Of a stretch of 64,000 nt of DNA, positions 35,707-46,000 are shown piece by piece. Below the pieces are notes generated by a model. It saw nothing but the letters and a program-made list of their open reading frames with translations. It was not told where the DNA came from and did no database searches. The translations under genes were made by a program, and so were the position numbers. Source of the DNA: Zonotrichia leucophrys gambelii (Eukaryota > Chordata > Aves > Passeriformes > Passerellidae); contig NC_088178.1 in the NCBI RefSeq assembly GCF_028769735.1, forward strand, positions 19,666,357 to 19,730,356, in the 5' to 3' direction. The stretch's first letter is position 1. The number at the start of each line of letters is the position of its first letter.

Positions 35707-38700
35707 TTAGCGGGCTCGGTTCTTCATTTTCTGCCTTGCTCTCTTTCCAGGTCTCTTCTGCAAAAAAAAAAAGACAGATTCGGATTTTTTTTTTTATGTT
35801 CTCCATCTCTGTTTTAGGTCTATAGCTTGGGGAGGATACCAAAGAGAGGGTATTTGTCAGAACGTCTGGAGAGGAAGGTTTTGGCACACAGGTAGCAAAT
35901 AACACTTTTTAACTCCCTTCCTGATTTTCCTGCTGATACCAAACCACTGTCCCCAACTCTGTTAGTAACTGAATTATGCTTAGCTCCCAAAGACAGGCAT
36001 CACTTCCTGATGCTGGAGGCACATATCATGCACTCATCTCTCCCTGCCAGACATGGCCTGGCTTCCAAGCCAACCAGGATCGTTTTCATGCAACATTTTA
36101 CTTACATTAAGAGCTTTTTTCCCTCCTTTTCCTCCTCTTCCTCCTTTTCCTGGGCCTTTGTTGTGAGCCACTTTTGCCTGGAAGCTGGATACGTCATTAA
36201 AACTCTCCTTTGTGTTCCACTTGGAGCCCTTCTTCTTCCCACCAAAACCAAACTTCTGATTTTTGTATCGTCTTTTGGCATTTGGCCTGAAAAACAAACA
36301 ACCAGCATCACTGCCTACACTCCTTGTTCCAGAAAGCTCTCAAGACACACATATATATGCTCATGGTATCCCATCAACCATCATAAACCTTTCCCCTCTT
36401 AACAAAGATTGCAGAAATCACATTTCACTCTCTGCTCCATTTTGGCCATGGTTTTCTTCTCTTTAGAGACAGAAAACCACCTTGGACTTACTTTAACACT
36501 AAATAGAACAGTTTTGTTGTTCCCCAAAATTATCCCCTAAGAAATCAGACATTCTGTGTTTAACTCTCTCGTTTCTGGTCTCACCCCTTCTTTGGCCGTT
36601 GACTTGCAGTGCCTTTTTTATTCCCTTGAGATGATGTCTGCTCTTCATCCAGAAAGTCCAGCTTGTCAGACAGACCTGCAAGAGTGAAGACATCACAGCT
36701 GCATCTCAGGAAAGACAAATTTTCAGTCTAAGCATGTGATAGCAACAGGTCACCCTCACTGAAGAACAGCTGCTTGGGAGGTTTTTCACTGCCACAGGCA
36801 CACAATTCTGCACAGCAGCAGCTTTCCAACCTCAAGGCCCAGAACTACAGACACAGTGACCACATCACACTGCCCTACACTGCTCACACACCACTATTGA
36901 TTGCCCCTACACATTAGTGCTCTTAGACAGGTTGACTTTACCTTTCTGGTATTTCTTGACTGCATTCAACATATTTTTCTTCTCCTTCTGTCTCCTCTGC
37001 AGAACCTCAACTTGCACCTGAGATTAGAAGCAGAATGTTAGTGTTGTTCCTTGCAGTGTCCCATACTTTTTTTTAAGGTATCCTATCTTTTGTTCTTTTT
37101 CCTTCAGAGCAGCTAGACAGGAGACTAGACAGCTTCTGTGTGTTTTAGCCAGACTCTTGTGGCTGCATTTTTCCAGCCCCCCAGTCAGGTTCCAAATTCT
37201 TGTCCCAAATCCTTTTGCACATGTCCCTTTTGTAGCTACTCACCTTCTTGCCATATTTTCTCATTGCACGAAGTTGTTTGGCTTTCTCAGACCTTTCCAT
37301 TGCTTCCTGTTTACTCTTAAGTTTCTGTCGAATCTAATTAGGGAATAGAAAAACAGAATTTATCAGTAACACAAAAGAAAAAAAAAGAATTTTATCATTT
37401 CTGTACTGATCTATAGCCAAATTCTGACTAAAAAAGACAAAACTCACACAAGAGAAAAGAAAAAGCCTTGCAATGGGCTCTAATGGAACTGAGGGTATCA
37501 TGTGGGTGTATGAAAAAGACTTAATAGTTTCTTTCTTGTCATTATGAAAAGCAAAGCACTGAAGAGAAGACAACAATCCTGTAGAAAACATTTTTTCTGT
37601 TGCCTCCTTGTTCACAAACATTTTTATAAGGATGCTGCCTTATGAAGAATTACAGATTTCAACACAGATCTTAGTGATTCAGTCTAGTGACTCCAGTAGG
37701 AGATAAAAACTGTTCTTCAAATGAAGTCAGCAATAGAAGAGAACAGTAATGTGCAGGACTGACTTAAGCCTTAGTACCAGCTAATTATCATTCTTCAGCT
37801 TATCCAGAAAGGTTCCATCAGAAAGCAGAACAGTGACCCAATGATACATTAAATGTTCAACTAGACTCCAGCCCATGTTTCTTTAACTTATACAATGCAG
37901 ACTTTTTTCCAAATCTAAACCAAAATACAGAGTTGAATTTTGAACAAAGGCTACAGTCAAAAGGGAAATGTGTGAAAGACTTATTTCCTACATCTATCTA
38001 ATTTCCTATCCAAAACAGATTCATTCAATAACATACAATTTAAAATCATAGAAAACCAGAACACACTGACAATAAACAAAAGTTGATACTTAAATAGGAA
38101 AAAAAGGATTGCATTAAAGCCACAGTCAACTGCAAATTTTATGACAAAGTGGAAAAACACAGGTAACTTTACATCCACTAATACACATACTAAGAAAAAT
38201 TCTCCCTTTTTAATATTGAACACATTCAGGACAAAGTATAAATCATGTTTTTCTACTTCATCATCCAACCTGTTATAAAAATCCCCACCTAAACAAAAAG
38301 AAATCTCCTGTCACAAAGTTTCATCTACCCTACCCCATGCTAAAACACGCATTACACTGGAAAGAAAACAATTCCCTGCACGTACCTTCTGCATCTGTTG
38401 GTCTGATTTGGCCATCTCTGCAAAGTAATCATCCGGCCTCCTTGTGGGAACTTGGAGCTTACGGAGCCGAGGGAGGGCCTCCAGGACAGCCGCCTGTGCC
38501 TGCCGGTAGCTGGGAGAGAGCACAGCACCACTCACTGCACCAGCTGTCACTGCCCCAGCTGCCACAGCACCAGCTGTCACTGCAGCAGCCCTGTCACTGC
38601 ACTGGCTGTCACTGCCCCAGCCCTGTCACTGCCCCAGCCCTGCCACTGCACTGGCTCTGTCACTGCACCAGCTGTCACTGCCCAGCCCTCTCACTGCCCC

Positions 38701-39926
38701 AGCCCTGTCACTGCCTGTTGGGCACCTCACAGTGCTGACACAAACTGCTCACACAAGCAGGCTGACACTGGGATCTAGCAAGCATTGGTCTGGTCTAGCA
38801 AAACATTCAGTGCTACTGAAAGCAGCTTAGGTACAGTACAGCATTAACATTTATGTCTTGCGCATATACATTTATCTTATTTCCAGTTATAGGTTTTATG
38901 TTGGAATATAAAAGGCAAAGCAAAACAAGAGAACTGTAGGAGCACCAAAACAAACCCACAAAGAAAAATCAGTATCTTGTGTTAAAGCGTTAGTCCTGCC
39001 GTCAAGGAGCTTTTGAAACAAACTCAGCAAAGGATGAGGTCTGCTATGAAGAGAGAAATTATTCATTTTAAGTCACACAGGAGTTGAATATACTAGCACT
39101 AATTTGTAGTTGTTTTGGAAAACATTCAGAGCCATCGAATGTAAAATAACATGGCCGAGAGTATCACAGTGACAGCCAGTGTAGCAGTCTGCAGCAGTCT
39201 GTAGCACACTGGTGAAAGAAACATAACTCCAAAAACGCAGCAACACAATGAAATGTCTTTTTGACACTTACAAACTCATCTCTCTCTGAAAATCATTCTC
39301 AGGGTCAACAGCATCAGACGTAGAAGCATTCTGAGAAACGGGGTCTGCGACCGGGCCCAGAGTCACGTCCAGCCTTTCCACCCATGCGAGCTGCTGCCTG
39401 AATTCGGCCAGGCACTGCTTCAGGCCGTCCTGCGAAAGGAGCCCAGCTCAGCACAACCGCGCACCGACCGATCCGCACGGCTGGCCCGGCTCAGCTGCCG
39501 AGAGACACCGCGGGCTGCTCCTGGGGCCGCCGGGCACACCCGCAGCCCGCGCCGCAGCGCGGAGCGCCGGAACCCGCCCGGCCCCGGCCGCGGCCCCGCC
39601 GAGCCCCCCGCGCCCCGCTCCCGATGCCGAGGCCGCGGCCCTGGCCGGGCTTTTCCCGGTCCCCGCGTTCCCGCTCACCGTGTCATTGCGCCGCTTCGGC
39701 TGCTCCTCCAGCACAACGTTGAGCCCCGGCTTCAGCGCGCCCTTCGCGAAGGCCTCCTGGAGCTGTGAGAGGGTTCGGTCAGTCCGCGCCGCCGGCACCG
39801 GGCGGCCCTTCCCCACCGGGCTCGCCACGGCGGCCACGGGCTCACCTCTGAGTCCGAGAGCGAGGAATCCTCCGAGTCCGAGCCGGAGTCCGAGAAGGAG
39901 CCACGCCGCGCCACCGCCGCCGCCAT
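35707..39926 (-). CDS. EBNA1BP2: EBNA1-binding protein 2, ribosome assembly factor (EBP2)
   Basis: Nucleolar Ebp2-family protein needed for pre-rRNA processing and 60S subunit assembly; the vertebrate protein was named for binding a viral protein. Exons in transcript order: 39846-39926, 39679-39762, 39272-39429, 38386-38509, 37244-37333, 36942-37017, 36585-36675, 36106-36286, 35707-35757. Total 936 nt, 311 aa (human 306), phases consistent. The N-terminus is a Ser/Asp/Glu-rich acidic stretch. It is followed by AFAKGALKPGLNVVLEE, by YRQAQAAVLEALPRL and RRPDDYFAEMAKSDQQMQK, then a long basic helical region (about 130-205). The Ebp2 signature AKRRYKNQKFGFGGKKKGSK is in exon 8, then a Gly/Lys tract (279-292) and a basic C-terminus that serves as a nucleolar signal. 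The start has a strong Kozak context. Intron 3 contains a minisatellite that abuts the exon 4 acceptor. No standard AATAAA is seen in the 450 nt past the stop. Confidence 0.97.
38530..38714. repeat. Minisatellite, 15-17-bp units, in EBNA1BP2 intron 3
   Basis: About twelve head-to-tail units on the pattern TCACTGCCCCAGCCCTG or its 15-bp form TCACTGCACCAGCTG. Two unit lengths (15 and 17 bp) are interleaved, showing unequal exchange. In the sense of the gene the array ends about 10-20 bases before the exon 4 splice acceptor at 38,510, in the zone where a branch point would lie. Confidence 0.9.
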
Positions 39927-39992
39927 CGCTGCCGTCCCCGCGCGCCGCTTCCGGCCGCGTGCGCCGCCGCTTCCGGGGCCGCCGGGGCCGCG

Positions 39993-40006
39993 GTCACCAC
40001 GGCGAC
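39993..40006 (+). promoter_or_regulatory. CFAP57: RFX X-box-like dyad upstream of CFAP57
   Basis: GTCACCACGGCGAC, 15 bp before the CFAP57 ATG, fits the degenerate X-box (GTNRCC, short spacer, RGYAAC) with one mismatch. The GC-rich surroundings raise the chance of a random match, but the position mirrors that of the CFAP144 site. Confidence 0.45.
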
Positions 40007-40021
40007 GGCGGCCGCGGCAGC

Positions 40022-40039
40022 ATGGCGGAGGCGGAGGCG

Positions 40040-40071
<32 letters not shown>

Positions 40072-43000
40072 CGTGCTGCCCGTGGCCGTGTTCGGCTGCC
40101 GGCCGCGGGTGGCCGGCGGTGTCTGCTTCCTGGAGGAGCGGGTGGTGCTGCACGCCGCGGGGGCGGGCTGCCTGCGGCTGCACATCGATCACAAGTGGCA
40201 CAACTTCATCCCAGGTGGTCCCGACCCTAACCCCGGTGCCCGTCCCTACTGCGGCCCGCCCTGACCGCTCTGTTCCCCGCAGGCACGAAGAAGAGCCGGG
40301 GCGTGCAGGCGCTGGCCGTGAGCCCCGACCGGCGTTTCCTGGCGCTGTCGGAGGCGGCGGGGGAGCGGCCGGTGCTGACGGTCTATGAGCTGTCGGCGGA
40401 GCGGGCGCGGCGGCGCAAGGCGCTGGCCGCCGAGGAGCAGCCGGCGCGGCAGGTGGTGTCCCTCGCCTTCTCCCCCGACAGCCAGCTCCTGGCGGCCGCC
40501 ACGGCCCCACCCGAGGGCCACCTCGCCTGCTGGCTCTGGGAGAAGCAGCAGCTGGTGGCGACTGTCCGCGTCCCGGCCGCGGGTGACGGCCCCTGCCAGG
40601 TAAGGGAGCGCTCCAGCCCCGCCGGCTCCCAGAGCTGCCGAGCCCGAGCTGTGCCAGCGGCCCTGCCCATCGCTATTAACACTCCCGTTCAGCTGACTGG
40701 TTCTTCGGGACCATACTCCACTTTTCAAAACTTTGGATAAAACGATCAAACTTTTGGACATGCGATCATCCTTCAGGACGTGTGCACAGTGCATTTTCCC
40801 GTGGCCACGTGGCTTTTTATCCATGGCAAGAGGAGAGGGCTCCACACTGTAGATTTCATACAGGTTCTCTGACCTTTCTTGACGTCTGCTGTTGACCTTA
40901 CTCAGCAATAGGACACTAGGCTAAATAAAGTTTTGCACTGTGCCATAATAGACATTCCCATGTCTGTAGCTGTTGTATCACATGAGATTCTCTTACATCA
41001 CATGAGATCTATGTTGCAGGGCCAGTACAACAGGCACTGAGTGTGCAATGTGTCCCTTGTGTCCCTGCAAAAGCGCACACTAAATAGATGGGCTGTGCCC
41101 AATAGTAGTAACACACTTTTGGGAAGCTCTCAGTGCACCTTTTCCTTCCTGCAGTTTTTTGTGTTCAGAGCGGAGGAGAAGAGTGGCTAGGAGCAGGCTG
41201 ATGGCACACAAATGATTTCTGCATCCAGGTTTGGGTGCCCCTTTTTAGATTCATTCATGTAGGGAGGTCTGACACTTTCAGTCCATGTGTTGGTTGAACT
41301 TCAGCTGACATTTTTCCTGGGGTACAGCTACAAACAGAGGTTGGCTCAACTACTGAATTCCTGAGCTCAATTCCTAAAGAGAGGGGAGTGTAAAGACTCT
41401 GGCTGTGTAAAGTCCCATAAAGCATAAAAAACTCAAACTACCCTTCCTATCCAAGTTGAATATTGAGATGGCTATTCCATCATTTTCACAAATAAACACT
41501 TAATTATGTGAATTCATGTACATACTGTTAGCTTGAAACACAGAAATACAGAACTTATTTCTGGCCTTTTGAGAACAAATGGTCCCACTTTTCAGGAAGC
41601 TTACTACTGGAAAAATTTGTTCATCAGTAGTAAAGAGGTATTTTGGCCTTACTTTTGTAATTTAATTTTAATAGACACACTTTTGAAAGGCAGAAAACTG
41701 CAGTATGTAGTTATGGTGGCTAATTCTTACTCTCTTTGGTATTCCTGTATGTTTCTATGAACCATCTTCCCTTGTTTGTTTTCCTGTATCTGGTATAGAA
41801 GGTCTTCAGAACAGGTATAATAATTACTTATTTGTGAACATAGTTGGAAAAAATATTTCCTCTCTTTTTTGTTCCATAGGTGAGCTTTAATCCTCAAGAC
41901 AGTACCCAGGTTTGTATCACTGGAAATGGCTATTTTAAACTTTTCAAGTACAGTGAAGGATATTTAAAGCAGATGAATTTACAAAGGGGAGAGCCAGAAA
42001 ACTACTTGTGCCATGCCTGGCTGTCTGCAGAGGAAGTTATATGTGGCACTGACACAGGCAAACTTAGCTTGTTTGAGACTGGAGACCTGCACTGGGAGAA
42101 AAGTTTGGAGTACAGGAAACCACCCAGGAAACAAAAAGGAACAACAGAAGAATATGAGAGGTAAATCTCTTCAGTGTTATTAATAATAGTTCCATGCTTT
42201 TGCAGGCAGATTAGTTCCCTTCTTCCTGTCCAGTTCATGTTGTCAGTTGCTGCTAAGCATTTTTTGATTTGTGCGTCTTTATTTTTAAATCTTTATGCAT
42301 TTCCTAATTGCATTTCTGGTGTTTCTAGTGGAGCGGCCTTTGAAGATACCAGTTTACAACAGCATTCTTTGCCTCAAATATCTGCAGTTGCAGCCTATTC
42401 CAAAGGCTTTGCATGTTCTCCTAGCCCAGGAGTTGTTCTTCTGTTTGAGAAGCCCTCTGAAGAGGAGGCCTACGAGGAGAGACAAGAAGTCTGGGTAAGG
42501 AGGGAAAAAGCTTTTGTAAGCAATTATGCAGCAGAACCCTGTTTAGAGAACTGTGAGTGTTTCTGATTTAGTTATTAATAATAATTTTTAGCACACTGCT
42601 AAACTGTATTGTAAGGATTAACTAACTACCCTGGTGATGTCAAATGGAGTTGCTAAAGGTCACACTGATAGTGCCTGATGACCTTCTGCATGGTAGTTCT
42701 GTATGTTTCCTTCCCACATATAAAATGTGCTTTGCAGCTGCTAAACTTCAGGAAACCTTTAAGAAACTTTTATTTGGGGAGACTTTCAGGACTAAGAGAT
42801 AGTTTACATCAGTTTTGAAGAACTTGGCTGCTTGTTTTTTTCCAAGGAGAAGCTTTTCTCCCTTAGGTATTTATTAGAGCTGTCATGAGACCTATGCACT
42901 CTTAAATAATCCTTCTAAATGTTCTATAGCAAACTGTATGCATTGACCTACTGAAATGTCTGGATAAGAACATTTAACTCTAACGAACTGGTCAAGACTT

Positions 43001-46000
43001 CATACTCTCATTCTAAAAGGTTGGATCTTCCCTGTGCATGAGATCCTCTAATAAGACTTATCTACCTTAATCATACATTACAAAGAATTGTTATTCTAAT
43101 CACAATTTTTAGGCAGTTCTCATTCTGACATTTGCTAGGGTTTTTTTTCTTGATATTTTTCTACTACCATTTTAATTCTTGTTTAGTGCAGTACTTCATA
43201 TTACTGCTGAGATGTCCCCTGATACTTTATTTCAGCTGTAATGTTATGAATACCATTAGATTGTCCTCTGTTCCGTGCCTCGCCGTATTTATATGCCATT
43301 AAATATCCAGATTGTCTTGCTGATATTATGTATGTGCTTATTAGAGGAGCATTACAGCAAAAGTTTGTGTGTGCATGGCTACTACCAAAATATGGAAACC
43401 TGGCACATCCCACAGGATGCCTTTCTTGTGCAGCTGCCTCAGGACCTGTTCAGCACTGACCCAAAAAAGTCAAGCAGACAGGACATTACATGGATATGCT
43501 TCAGCCCCTCTGAGGAAGTGATGGTTGTTAGCACAAATAAAAATCAGCTCTACATGTTTACTATGTTCTCCAACAAACTTATAAGGGTAAGTGCAGTTCA
43601 GTCACATTGCACAGCTTTCATGTCCAGTATTGTAATGATACAGGCTAGTCGGTGTTGTTTTCTGTGATGCATTCTCATTAAATCCTTCAAATGAACCCCT
43701 AAAGCTCAAGATGTGAAGTGCTCACTGTGCTTCTCTGAGGGCAGTATTTCTGTAGCCCCTTGCTCAAGGCTCCCTCCCTGTGAGTACCTGATGCTATTCA
43801 GGAGAAGGATAAAGAACACTTAAGACCATTGAGGAGTGCCTGTTACTGCTGAACCACTTCACTAAGGCTTTAACTGAGATATCCTCCATGTAACTCTGTG
43901 GCCCATGCTCCACTGTAATAGGCAGAAACTTTATTGCCATGATAAAGCTGGAAGAGCCATGGGAATCTCATTCTACTCTAAAATGATAGTTGGTGAACCC
44001 TTAGCTAGAAGTGGAACCTCTCTGTGAAATAAAAACATAATGAAAAACCTTCCCTACTCTAAAGGAATTAAATAATACAAGGATAAGTGGAAAATGTATT
44101 ATCATTAAATAGACTTTTATGGAATTGAGTACCTAACCTGTGTGCAGACATAAGGAAAGATCTTTACAGGAAGAGGGGTTGTAGTTAGGGGATCTGTTTC
44201 CACATGCAGCCTAACATTTTATTGGTGCTTCATTTCCAGCATGTGGTAGCTAGACATCCTAGTGAAGTTTTCTATCACTCAGCACTTGACTTTTTTTTTA
44301 GCATCTGCCTGACCAGAAGGTATTAACTGAATTCTTACAGGTCCGGTTTTATTTATTTATCTAACTTGCCTTTTTTTATATACTTACAATTATGTTCTAT
44401 TCTCACAGCTCTGCCCTGCATCACTTTTCTTGATTATTAATTATGAACTTAAAACTAACAATGTCAGGCTTTTAGCATTTTTATGTTCAGACCAGGGCAG
44501 TGAAAGGATGAAGTGGTTCCCTGAAATCTATTCTACAACTGTTTGCAAAGACCTATTATAGATAAGTGAAAAATGTATAAATGTAAAAATGAACTCTGCC
44601 TTACTGCCTGCAATGAAATATTTGTGATTTCTTAATGTTCTCATTCCTTCTCAGGAGAAGATATCTTATTTTTCATATATGAATTTCCCATTGCATTCTA
44701 ATTCAATCACTGGTCTGGACATGTGTACTTGGAAACCCATCCTTGCTACGTGTTCCCTGGATCGATCTGTCCGCATCTGGAATTACAAGAAAAAGTAAAG
44801 AGTTGTTTGTATTTGTTATTACCTCTTGCTTTTTTGTATATTGTATTTAGGAGGCAACAGCAGCAATCTCATATGAATGAGAGTGTTGTTCTGGTAAAAT
44901 TCTTGTGTGGTGTGGGATGTAAATGGTATTACTGACATGATTTGGGGAGTGTGAATATGCAGTGCCTTTAAAACTGGTGCCAAAAGAATACAAAGCCTTT
45001 TCTATTAAGCTATTTCTGTGTCAGACTCCTTGTGTTTTGGAAAAAACTCTTTCATTCAGCTTTGTCTTCAGATACTGTTGCCCCATATCCTGCTACTTAG
45101 GCATAGATCATAAGCAAAATGACTCCAGCTCTTGAGGTTCCCTGGAGGGAAAAACAAATCTCAAGAGATGCTTGTGTAGGTTTGCAATCAGCAGTTCATT
45201 TACCTTCTTCATTATATTACAGTACACAAAGTTTTGCTCTTGCACCTCTCACACCTTCTCTGTGAACCAGAAAGTCAAATTTGCTTTTGTTTTCTGTAAC
45301 ATCTCTGTGATCATTACTTACCCGAACAACAACACACTTCCTCAAGGACAAGGCAGAGTCAGATTTTAGCTGCAGGCATCCTTGCTGGGCCAGATAATAT
45401 CCTGTCAAGTGTGCACTGGGGAGTTTGTGCTATTCCATACTGCTCAATGTTTTTCTCTTTCAGCACTTTGGAGCTGTGTAAGGAATATCAGGAGGAAGCA
45501 CACACAGTATCCCTTCATCCCACTGGCTTTTTCTGTTTGGTTGGGTTTTCTGACAAACTACGATTTATAAGTCTCCTGTATGAGGACATGCATGTTTTCA
45601 AGGAGTTTGCTGTGAAAAAGTGTAGAGAGGTAAGGAGTGGTGCAAAAATGAAATTGGAGAGTTATGTGGAGCAGAGTGCTGAAGAACATGACAGAAAATA
45701 AAAACTTCTCCAATACATCCTAGTACTATATATGATGTCCTATATCAAAGCTTAGAGAAATTGATTCTGACTATTGGAGAACAGTCCCAGAGGCTGATGT
45801 GTAAGTGTGGGAAGCAGCAGAAGGGATAATTTGCTCAGAAATACTCCAGAACTGAATTTTACAGGGGAAAGCATTGATTAAGAAAACTGTAAGTGGCTAG
45901 TTCTGTAATAGAGTTTTCTTTTCATGCAACAATTTGATATTAAAGGATGTAATTGAAATTCAATGCATGAGTGTTTTTATCCATTCCATCTACAGTAATG

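Larger units (their letters stand above)
39450..40620. promoter_or_regulatory. CpG island and bidirectional promoter, EBNA1BP2/CFAP57
   Basis: GC- and CpG-rich block covering EBNA1BP2 exons 1-2 and CFAP57 exons 1-2. The ATGs (39,926 minus, 40,022 plus) are divergent and 95 bp apart. Two CTTCCGG ETS/GABPA-type sites (39,948-39,954 and 39,970-39,976) flank an NRF1-like CGCGTGCGC (39,956-39,964), as in housekeeping promoters. An X-box-like dyad lies nearer to CFAP57. Confidence 0.85.

Noticed and set aside
38337..38778. Cys/His-rich plus-strand frames of 133 and 108 codons
   Set aside because: Generated by the minisatellite in EBNA1BP2 intron 3; the apparent Cys/His pattern is the repeat unit translated, not zinc fingers.
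35758..39845. Possible intron-hosted C/D snoRNAs in EBNA1BP2
   Set aside because: A C-box-like ATGATGA exists near 38,262 on the minus strand, but no D box lies at the right distance and no terminal stem is seen.
39842..40908. Minus-strand frames of about 220 codons over CFAP57 exons 1-2
   Set aside because: Antisense of the CpG island and of conserved WD40 exons; low-complexity Arg/Ala/Pro content produced by GC skew.
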